In this document: piece by piece, positions 24,547 through 32,140 of the stretch
How the letters are laid out: each line of letters begins with the position of its first letter
Numbering within the stretch: position 1 is the stretch's first letter
From: SZUA-584 sp040768905
GTDB lineage: Bacteria > Bacillota > Clostridia > Christensenellales > SZUA-584
Assembly: GCA_040768905.1 (NCBI GenBank)
Contig: JAXGMA010000001.1
Span: 1,550,001-1,614,000 of the forward strand
DNA: 64,000 bases
Reading direction: 5' to 3'
Position numbers and translations under genes: made by a program
The notes under the pieces: generated by a model
Seen by the model: the letters and a program-made list of their open reading frames with translations, nothing else
Told to the model about the DNA's origin: nothing
The model's database searches: none

Positions 24547-26388
24547 CTAACCGAGAGCATCTTTTATCGTGTCTAGTAAGTCGTTTAGTTTATCTAAGTT
24601 GTCGCTGTCTATTGTAGGTCCGCCGCGGAAGTATTCGCTCCACGCTTTGTTTGCTTTGTCAAATACCGCCTGCCGCGCCGCGTTGCTCGCCATCGCTGCT
24701 TCCCCAACGGCTTTGCTATAAGCTATCGCGTCCTGAATATATTCCTCGGTGAATCGGAGGCTGAACACCGCCTGTGTCAGCGTTGCCTCTGCGTTCAGGA
24801 AATCCTCCGCCGGAGCGATAACGCCCGTCACGTGCATTGCGGAGGTGGGGGTCATATCGACGCCGCTCACATAATATGGATTTGTATTCCATAGAGACGC
24901 CATGAACATACCGCCGCAGGCGCCACCGTTTGTGCCGCGCACCCCGGCGAACATCATCGATTCGCCAGTGGTTGCCTGCGCAAAAGCCGTTTGGATCGGT
25001 ATGCTCTTCTGGGGCATGAGGCTGTCAAGCATGGGCAGGCTGAAGCCGAAACCGTATTTGTCCGATACCGCCTGAAGGGTGTCGAACACATAGAAAACGC
25101 TGCTTGCGCTGTCCATGGTCACGACCGGCGCATCGTAGTTCAACTCAGCGTTGGGATAGCCCATATTGCCAATATAGCCCGCCCAGCCGTTCTTGGCGTC
25201 ATAGCTCTTGTTCAGCGGCCCTAAGTTGCCATAGTAAAATATCTCATAGTCTGGGTTTTGTGGATTCCATGCACGGAAGCCAAAGGTTGTATATTGCCCC
25301 ATGGTCTGTATCTGCCAGCCCTCCGGCAACATGACCGTAAAGAAGCCGCCGTTATATTCCACGAGATTTATGTTTGCCGCCTGCTGCTGCGGCTGATCGT
25401 TTGGCTCTCCTTTGCCGCCGCCCTCATCATAGTAATTCGCATCTGGCTTATAAGAGGCGGCCGCTTCGGCAAGCGCCCCCAGCGTTGCGTCGCCCTGGCC
25501 TTGCAGGTATTTACAGGTATATTGGATGACAGAGTCCCCGGTATACTCCGTCAAAGCCAGCAATTCCACCGTATGCGAATCAACCGTGTAGGTATACATA
25601 ACGCCGGGCATCTCTTTGCCGGAAACCGTATATATTTGATACTCTCCTATGCTTTTTAGGCGAGCGCCGTATTCCGTGCGTATACGCTCAGTCAAAGCCT
25701 CAAAGTGCGCCCGCGCGTCAAAGTCGCCGTCGCCGATATTTCGGTACACAAGCAGGTATGGGATAGCGCCCTTTGTTTCGGTATATATTGTCGCGCCGTT
25801 CTCATCGCTCCATTCGGCGGAGAAGGCGCTGTTGTATAGGAAAGAGAAATCCTGCGCCGCATTGGAAAAAACAGCGTATTCGCTTAACTGCGCGGGCTGC
25901 GTGCTGTCGGCAGGAGGCGACGCGGCGCCATCCAAAGACGAGAGATCTATCCCTCTTATTCCAAACAGTTCTTCCACGCCGGAACATATATAGAGCTTGT
26001 CGCCTATGGCGGCATATCCGTCCTTGAAGCTGAACTCGACCGCGCCGCCATCATCAGCGCGGAATTGATAGATCACCGTATCTGGCATGGGATGGTCATC
26101 GCTGGACTGTGAGATATATTGGCCTGTCACACGCATCGATGCGAGCGCGTTGAATACCTTGTTTGTAATTTTTGCACTGGTTATCGACTGCGGCTCTTCG
26201 GTTATTCCGTCATGCTGGATATAAATGGTGAGCACATCCGGAGAATCGCTGTCATAGTTCTTTGCCCATGCCTTTACCATGTCTCCGTAGAACCCGAAGA
26301 GCGGCCGCCCGGCTTCGCAGCCTAAGAGAGCTGCCGTTATGAGCAGAGTGACGACGAGTATTAGCGCCATTGTCTTGTGAGCTTTCAT
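24547..26388 (-). CDS. Large lipoprotein of unknown function
   Basis: 613 residues from the ATG at 26388, where GAGGAGGG lies 7 bases upstream; the open frame starts earlier at 26442 but without a ribosome site. Lipobox LLGC (Cys near residue 25). The first third resembles domains that measure a small molecule's effect on conformation but is not recognised; the middle contains a PsbP/DUF-like segment (DFSFLYNSAFSAEW, then VEYNGGFFTVMLPEGWQI) that occurs twice. The last part is helical (AEATLTQAVFSLRFTEEYIQ). It heads a three-lipoprotein operon next to a LuxR-type membrane regulator gene, which may control it. Confidence 0.7.
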   Translation of the reverse strand: MKAHKTMALILVVTLLITAALLGCEAGRPLFGFYGDMVKAWAKNYDSDSPDVLTIYIQHDGITEEPQSITSAKITNKVFNALASMRVTGQYISQSSDDHPMPDTVIYQFRADDGGAVEFSFKDGYAAIGDKLYICSGVEELFGIRGIDLSSLDGAASPPADSTQPAQLSEYAVFSNAAQDFSFLYNSAFSAEWSDENGATIYTETKGAIPYLLVYRNIGDGDFDARAHFEALTERIRTEYGARLKSIGEYQIYTVSGKEMPGVMYTYTVDSHTVELLALTEYTGDSVIQYTCKYLQGQGDATLGALAEAAASYKPDANYYDEGGGKGEPNDQPQQQAANINLVEYNGGFFTVMLPEGWQIQTMGQYTTFGFRAWNPQNPDYEIFYYGNLGPLNKSYDAKNGWAGYIGNMGYPNAELNYDAPVVTMDSASSVFYVFDTLQAVSDKYGFGFSLPMLDSLMPQKSIPIQTAFAQATTGESMMFAGVRGTNGGACGGMFMASLWNTNPYYVSGVDMTPTSAMHVTGVIAPAEDFLNAEATLTQAVFSLRFTEEYIQDAIAYSKAVGEAAMASNAARQAVFDKANKAWSEYFRGGPTIDSDNLDKLNDLLDTIKDALG

Positions 26389-26575
26389 TATTTTCCCTCC
26401 TCTAATATCCAATGCCTTGTATGGCGAGGCAATCGTAAACATTTAACTTAAGCATTTGACACCACGACGGTAGCATTGTCTTGAACACGGTATACCGAAA
26501 AAATGGTTTTATTTGCAGGCCAGAAAGAGCATACACTATGATGATGTTTTGCCTTTATCAAACACCTCGAATTAC

Positions 26576-26878
26576 TCATCTTGGCAAAACGGCCCGTTGT
26601 ATCGTACCTAAAAGTTCATCCATGATCACAGCATTCCACGCATTAAAAACAGTCAAATCCGAGCCTTGGGGATAGATATCAACTTGCGTCTGGCTTTTAT
26701 TGTTAGTAACGCTCAGCGCAATCCGTATATTACCCGTATGCGCGGCATCGGAAACGATCAGTGTACCGCGAGAACTGTTGGCGCTGTCAAGACACAGCCC
26801 GAGAGCCTCAATGGTATCGTATAATGCATTGATCACGATGCTTTTTTCGTAGGGAAAGCATCGGCTCTGTGGCTCCAT
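26576..26878 (-). CDS. Small protein of unknown function
   Basis: 100 residues from the ATG at 26878, with GGAGGTG 7 bases upstream; an upstream in-frame ATG at 26911 lacks a ribosome site. Predicted soluble alpha/beta: SIVINALYDTIEALGLCLDSAN, then TLIVSDAAHTGNIRIALSV and QVDIYPQGSDLTV. No family is recognised. It is transcribed away from the LuxR-type gene across a 186-base gap that probably holds both promoters. Confidence 0.6.
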   Translation of the reverse strand: MEPQSRCFPYEKSIVINALYDTIEALGLCLDSANSSRGTLIVSDAAHTGNIRIALSVTNNKSQTQVDIYPQGSDLTVFNAWNAVIMDELLGTIQRAVLPR

Positions 26879-27064
26879 AACGTTCACCTCCATAATGAGG
26901 ATAAACGGCAAACGGATGTATAGGTAGTCCGGAAAGGGTACAGGCAGCCAAAAACAAGGTCTAGTTTTGGTATAGGTACCACCATTTCCCCATATTTAAT
27001 CTTGGAACAGCCTCCCGTTATGTGGTATAAATGAGGAAAAGCATTTGTCGAACAGGAGCGAATT

Positions 27065-28441
27065 ATGACAAAAGACGTTCATGCTCAGACGAAAAGAAAC
27101 TATCTCTATTTTACTGCTCTGATCGGTCTTGGCTTTCTTTGGACAGGGACAGCATATATCGTTCAGGCTTACCGAATGCTTTCTTTTCTTGACGGAGAAA
27201 CAGTGAATCTGCTGGCCTGTGGTGCTTTCTATGTCTGTCAGGCTCTAGGCATTGGTGCCGTTGCCTTTTTATTTACGAAACGCCCGGCTATTGCAGGCGG
27301 CCGCGCAATTCCATTCTGGACGACCATCATAACTCTGTCCTGCACTGCGGCTGCCGTGTTTTCATCCGCATTGCCGGTCATTCTAGCTGCTGGTGTGCTG
27401 ATGAACGTCACCATCGGTATATTGTCCGGCTGTTATCTCACCAGGCTGGCCACAGACATTCCGCAGCAGCGCCGCGGCCTTGTGTTTGGCAGCGCCTATG
27501 CTTTTGGCAGCATTGGTACTTGGCTTATATCTCTACCCATGGAGGGAAAGCTTCTCTGGAACGAAGTCAGCTTTTATGCCGTGGCCATTCTCGCTGTCAT
27601 ATCGCTGCTTCTGGTCAAACGCCTTTCGCCGCCAACAGAGAAGCTCCGAAGCGAAGCTCCTCTGCAAGCCGGACTTGGCAAAAAGGTCATCTGGCTGGCT
27701 GCGGCAGTGCTTTTTCTGCTTTCGCTGCAAAACACGCTTGGATTCTCTTTCCCGCTCAAGCACGCGTCAGGCGCCGTTTATATAGAATTCACACGCGTAT
27801 TTTATGCTGTTGGCCTTATCATCGCAGGTCTGATCAGTGACAAAAACCGCCGATGGGGCGCTATATGCTGCTTGGCTGCGTTGGCCTTTCCTTTCGTGGC
27901 GCTTGCACTTGGCAGCAGCGTTACCGGAGAGACGGCCATATGGATGATTGCCTATCTGTTTTTGGGCTTCTGGGCGGCATATCGTATCCTTGTTTTTTCT
28001 GATATTTCTGCAAGAAGAGTCCTTCCTGCTTTTGCTGTCATCGGACTTTTGGTGGGGCGTCTTGGAGAAGCAGCGGGTACTCTTGGCGCGAGCCTGCTGA
28101 CTGGCACGCCGCTTGTCATCGTTTCCGGTGTCTTTTTTGCTCTTGTTATTGCTCTGTTCCTTCCTCTTTATCAAAAGATATATTCCCCGATTATCAGCAC
28201 CGAAGAGATGGAAATGCGTCGATTGTCTGAATATGGGGGACGCTTCGGCTTATCCGCCAGGGAGCAGGAAATATTCAGTCTTATTATACGCGGGCTGTCG
28301 AACGCTGAAATAGCCTCGGCGCTTTACATCACCGAGAGCACGGTCAAATTCCATGCTGGTAACATATTTAAAAAAACCGGTCTTGCCAGCCGTTCGGCGT
28401 TGACGGCTGATTTCAAGCTGGGGAATAAATATGAAAAATGA
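27065..28441 (+). CDS. LuxR-family regulator with multi-spanning membrane domain
   Basis: 458 residues. Residues 1 to about 370 form ten to twelve membrane helices with an MFS-like pattern; the C-terminal ~65 residues are a LuxR/GerE helix-turn-helix (LSAREQEIFSLIIRGLSNAE, then IASALYITESTVKFHAGNIF). Such fusions are common in Clostridia and Coriobacteria and are thought to sense a compound at the membrane and switch adjacent genes. The gene diverges from the small gene at 26576-26878 and the lipoprotein operon, which are its likely targets. Ribosome site CAGGAG. Confidence 0.88.
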   Translation: MTKDVHAQTKRNYLYFTALIGLGFLWTGTAYIVQAYRMLSFLDGETVNLLACGAFYVCQALGIGAVAFLFTKRPAIAGGRAIPFWTTIITLSCTAAAVFSSALPVILAAGVLMNVTIGILSGCYLTRLATDIPQQRRGLVFGSAYAFGSIGTWLISLPMEGKLLWNEVSFYAVAILAVISLLLVKRLSPPTEKLRSEAPLQAGLGKKVIWLAAAVLFLLSLQNTLGFSFPLKHASGAVYIEFTRVFYAVGLIIAGLISDKNRRWGAICCLAALAFPFVALALGSSVTGETAIWMIAYLFLGFWAAYRILVFSDISARRVLPAFAVIGLLVGRLGEAAGTLGASLLTGTPLVIVSGVFFALVIALFLPLYQKIYSPIISTEEMEMRRLSEYGGRFGLSAREQEIFSLIIRGLSNAEIASALYITESTVKFHAGNIFKKTGLASRSALTADFKLGNKYEK

Positions 28442-28990
28442 TGTGAAAAAATGAATAGAAAACAGTCTTCGTCAAGTCACAATAACAGTAGGAACAAAAC
28501 TATTCTGTGAAACATGAATTGGTGTTCGTGGTGTCTTTGCTATAATTTTTTGTGGCTGATATTCGCGTACTGCAGACAACGGTGATATAATAAGACACGG
28601 CCACAAAACCATATCTAAAAAAATCTTATCAATAGAAGCTAAAAGTTTTTCCTATTGATGATAATGGCGGAGAGAAAAGCCACCTAACTCCAGCACTTAA
28701 AACTGAAAAGGTGCCAAAAAGTAGTTTAGCCTAATATAATTACCTTTAAATGGTATTGCTCGCCTGCACATTCTTTTATTTTTGGAAGCCATATCAGCGA
28801 TATCGGCAGACTTGAAGCTGCAGTTTAAAGTCTGCAAAAGAATAAAAGGTACGTTTGCAATAAAAGCGTAAAGCCAGAGGGTATCATACGATTGAGGGTT
28901 TTTCGTGTATGATCTATCTCATTGCTGCTAAGCTTCGGCTTGCTTGTCAAAATCCGTTACGACAATTGGAGTAGAACCCGTTTAACATAG
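28442..28990. other. Intergenic region without recognisable gene
   Basis: No convincing open frame on either strand. The only structure noticed is a hairpin at 28806-28835 (GCAGACTT paired with AAGTCTGC). The stretch is AT-rich and may contain decayed sequence. Confidence 0.5.
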
Positions 28991-28994
28991 TGTG

Positions 28995-29023
28995 TTGACA
29001 ATGCAGTGTATACAATATAGAAT
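28995..29023 (+). promoter_or_regulatory. Promoter of the aldehyde oxidoreductase operon
   Basis: TTGACA, 17 bases, TAGAAT, 26 bases before the Moco riboswitch. The block TTGACAATG...GTAT.CAATATA is nearly the same as the promoter of the molybdate/Moco operon at 47242-47270. Confidence 0.7.
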
Positions 29024-29048
29024 ATAATATATAATTTTTTAAATAAAA

Positions 29049-29149
29049 ACTCCGAGCCTGAATTGCCTAAAGCTTTTAACGTAGCGCTATGGTGCCAGGA
29101 CGACAAGGGTATGCTGGAAACGGCATGACCCTCCCTTTTGGAAAGGAGT
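29049..29149 (+). ncRNA. Molybdenum cofactor (Moco/Tuco) riboswitch, copy 1
   Basis: The element opens with ACTCCGAGCC and closes with GGAAAGGAGT, so ACTCC/GGAGT form the basal stem. Between them lie AACGTAGCGCTATGGTGCCAG, CGACAAGGGTATGCTGGAAAC and GGCATGACCCTCCC, with GCTGGAAACGGC as a capped hairpin and GGGT/ACCC pairing. The same sequence in large part recurs upstream of the Mo-uptake operon. Position in front of a molybdenum enzyme gene and the shared pattern indicate the Moco RNA motif. A terminator follows directly, so bound Moco probably stops expression. Confidence 0.8.
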
Positions 29150-29177
29150 ATCGATACGCGGTTCTTTTGTGTACGTG

Positions 29178-29204
29178 CTGATCCTTTCGGGTCAGTTTTT
29201 TTTT
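29178..29204 (+). terminator. Terminator of Moco riboswitch copy 1
   Basis: CTGATCC, TTTC loop, GGGTCAG, then nine T, 30 bases upstream of the aldehyde oxidoreductase start codon. It is placed to act as the riboswitch expression platform. Confidence 0.85.
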
Positions 29205-29233
29205 AAAAAAAAGAATGAAAGGGAAATGATAAG

Positions 29234-32077
29234 ATGGGATTAACAAAAATGTGGATGGAAATCAACGGGGCCAGCAGAATGATCATTTGCGACCCGCAAA
29301 AAGACTCACTTTCAACAGTGTTAAGAAGATTGGGCTTAACCGGTGTTAAGATTGGGTGCGATGCCGGACAGTGCGGTGCCTGCTCTGTGATTTTAAATGG
29401 TGAAGTTGTTCGTTCTTGTGTGAAGAAAATGAAAAACGTGCCTGAAAATTCGAGAATAATGACAATCGAAGGAGTTGGCACGCCTACACACTTACACCCG
29501 CTGCAACAGGCTTGGATTACATATGGAGGTGTACAGTGCGGGTTCTGTACTCCGGGGTTTATTGTTTCTGCAAAGTGTTTATTGGATACAAATCCTTCTC
29601 CAACCAGAGAAGAAGTGCGCGCTTGGTTTCAAAAGCACAAGAATCTCTGCCGCTGTACTGGTTATAAACCTTTGGTTGATGCTGTCATGGCCGCAGCAAA
29701 AGTTCTTCGCGGCGAGTTAAAAATGGAAGACATCACCTACAAAATGTCTGCTGACGGGAAAGCATATGGAACCCATTTTCCGAGGAGAGAAAGCGGCATA
29801 GCAAGGGTATGCGGGCTTGCGAATTACGGAGACGATATGGGCTTAGCTATGCCAGAAGATACATTGCATCTGGCAGTAGTTATTGCAAAAGCCGCGCACG
29901 CAAAGATAAAAAGCATCGATGATACAGATGCGATGAAAATGCCTGGCGTTACCAAAGTCATCACTGCGAAAGATATAAAAGGAACAAACAGACACGCGCT
30001 TCCTTGCGGACATCCTCGAACCAAAGCATCTGGGCTTGAGTGGCCGATAATATGCGATGATAAGATTTCTCGCTACGGTGACGTTGTGGCTGTCGTTGCT
30101 GCGGATACCCGCGAACACGCGAGAGAAGCTGCAAAAGCAGTTAAATTAGACCTTGAATTACTCCCTGAATACACCAATGCTATTGAAGCGATCCTTCCCG
30201 ATTCTGTTGACATTCACGAAGGGGAGCCAAATCTTTTTGTTAAATGGCCGCTTCGCAAAGGAGAGGACACGAGAAACGTGTTTCCAAATGCTGAACACAT
30301 TGTTGAAGGAAGCTTCTATAGCTCGAGAGAGCCGCATTTGAGTATCGAGCCCGATGTTGTACAGGCCTATTGGGGCGACGATGAAATGATGACCGTTCAT
30401 TGCAAAGGGCAGTTTTTGTATGGAACAAGGTCTATGATCGCGGCTGGTATTGGACTGCCGGAGGAAAAAGTCAGATTAATAGAAAATGAGACGGGCGGCA
30501 GCTTTGGTTATGCCGTATCTCCGCCGTCGGCCGGGCTCGCAGCAGCCTGCGCCATGGCGCTTGAAAAACCAGTAACGCTGACGTTTTCATACCCTGAACA
30601 CCAGTGGTTTACAGGCAAACGGACCCCTTCGTTCTCAAATATGCGGTTGGCAGCGGATAAGGAAGGAAAAATACAAGGATTCGAATACGAAATTCTTTAT
30701 GAAGTGGGTGGCTACATTCAATTTATTGAAAGCCTGCTATGTAAAGCAATTCTGTTCCCAGGTTTCCCGTACAATATTCCAAACATCCTCGGAATGGCTA
30801 AAGCAGCATCATCCAATATAAGCTATGGAACGACATACAGAGCGTTTGCATCGGTACAAGCCTTTACAGGTTCAGAATCCATCATTGATATGATGGCAGA
30901 AAAACTTGGAATGGATCCATTCGAATTCCGCTATAAGAACATCGCGCGACCGGGGGATCTGACATGCAACAACCGGCTCTTCCATGAATACCCCATGGAA
31001 ACGCTAATGGATATGCTCAGACCGAAATATGAAGCAGCTAGAGCAAAAGCGCAAGCAGAAAGCACATCAGAGAAAAAACGTGGTGTAGGCATTTCTTTTG
31101 GTGGATATGTTGTTGGAGATCCAATTGACAGTGCTTCAGTAGATCTGGAATTATGTGCAGACGGCACATTTGCGAACTATAATACATGGGAAGATCAAGG
31201 CCAGCATGCTGAGTCCGGGGCGCTGCTGCACACATATGAGGCCCTTAGGCCTATGAATGTACCGCTAGAGAGAATAAAGCTTGTCATGAATGACACAAAG
31301 CTTGCACCGAATACTGGCATTGCGGGCGGAAGCCGGCTGCACTATTATACAGGGTTGGCTACAATTGACGCGGCGAACAAGCTGATGGATGCAATGCGTA
31401 AGACTGACGGAACATATCGCACATATGATGAGATGATAGCGGAAGGTATTCCAACCAAATACAAAGGTGTTGGCGCCTCTGCGCCGGGTCATAACAATTT
31501 TGATGTCAACAAAGGACAGGGTGATGCTTTCCCAGAGGTGATGTACGCGCTTTTCATGTCAGAAGTTGAAGTTGATGTGGCAACCGGCAAAACGAAAGTC
31601 TTGAAAATGACATGCGCAGGTGATATAGGGGTTATCGGAAACCTCCAAGGCGTTGAAGGTCAGGCATACGGAGGTATGTCGCACTCTCTCGGGCTCGCGC
31701 TGAAAACGGATTTCTCCGATATGAAAAAACACTCGACAATGCTTGGGGCAGGTATTACTGAAATTGAAGATATGCCTGATGATATTGAGCTTATGTGGCA
31801 CGAGACTTTTAGAAAGAACGGACCCCATGGTTCGGCGGGCTGCGCAGAAACTTTCCAAAGTTCGGGGCATGTATCGATACTAAATGCAATCAATAACGCA
31901 GTTGGCGTGAGAATCTTTGAGCTGCCTGCAACACCTGAAAAGGTGAAAGCTGCAATGGAAATCAAGGCTGCAGGAAAAGAAATCAAGCCTGAAAAATACT
32001 ATCTTGGACCTGATTTCTACGAAGATATGGATGAACTTGAGAAAAACCCGGCATACTGGGACTTTGAAAAAGCCTGA
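29234..32077 (+). CDS. mop: Molybdenum aldehyde oxidoreductase (Mop type)
   Basis: 947 residues in one chain, matching the layout of Desulfovibrio gigas aldehyde oxidoreductase (907 residues). N-terminal plant-type [2Fe-2S] domain with GCDAGQCGACSV and a later Cys; second helical [2Fe-2S] domain with CGFCTPGFIV and CRCTGYKPLVDAV; then the two molybdopterin domains (TGGSFGYAVSPPS, EDQGQHAESG). The active-site Glu is in GSAGCAETF near residue 870. It hydroxylates an aldehyde to the acid and passes electrons through two Fe-S clusters, in the cytoplasm. First gene of a twelve-gene operon behind the Moco riboswitch. Confidence 0.93.
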   Translation: MGLTKMWMEINGASRMIICDPQKDSLSTVLRRLGLTGVKIGCDAGQCGACSVILNGEVVRSCVKKMKNVPENSRIMTIEGVGTPTHLHPLQQAWITYGGVQCGFCTPGFIVSAKCLLDTNPSPTREEVRAWFQKHKNLCRCTGYKPLVDAVMAAAKVLRGELKMEDITYKMSADGKAYGTHFPRRESGIARVCGLANYGDDMGLAMPEDTLHLAVVIAKAAHAKIKSIDDTDAMKMPGVTKVITAKDIKGTNRHALPCGHPRTKASGLEWPIICDDKISRYGDVVAVVAADTREHAREAAKAVKLDLELLPEYTNAIEAILPDSVDIHEGEPNLFVKWPLRKGEDTRNVFPNAEHIVEGSFYSSREPHLSIEPDVVQAYWGDDEMMTVHCKGQFLYGTRSMIAAGIGLPEEKVRLIENETGGSFGYAVSPPSAGLAAACAMALEKPVTLTFSYPEHQWFTGKRTPSFSNMRLAADKEGKIQGFEYEILYEVGGYIQFIESLLCKAILFPGFPYNIPNILGMAKAASSNISYGTTYRAFASVQAFTGSESIIDMMAEKLGMDPFEFRYKNIARPGDLTCNNRLFHEYPMETLMDMLRPKYEAARAKAQAESTSEKKRGVGISFGGYVVGDPIDSASVDLELCADGTFANYNTWEDQGQHAESGALLHTYEALRPMNVPLERIKLVMNDTKLAPNTGIAGGSRLHYYTGLATIDAANKLMDAMRKTDGTYRTYDEMIAEGIPTKYKGVGASAPGHNNFDVNKGQGDAFPEVMYALFMSEVEVDVATGKTKVLKMTCAGDIGVIGNLQGVEGQAYGGMSHSLGLALKTDFSDMKKHSTMLGAGITEIEDMPDDIELMWHETFRKNGPHGSAGCAETFQSSGHVSILNAINNAVGVRIFELPATPEKVKAAMEIKAAGKEIKPEKYYLGPDFYEDMDELEKNPAYWDFEKA

Positions 32078-32091
32078 TAGAAGACGGACGG

Positions 32092-32130
32092 TTATCAAGG
32101 CTGCACGCCGCCATTGTGCAGCCTTGATAA
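32092..32130 (+). repeat. 14-bp perfect hairpin between mop and the next gene
   Basis: TTATCAAGGCTGCA, 11 bases, and its exact reverse complement, ending 10 bases before the next start codon and followed by GAAAAG, not T. It is probably an mRNA-processing or stability hairpin that separates mop expression from the accessory genes. Confidence 0.8.
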
Positions 32131-32140
32131 GAAAAGAATA

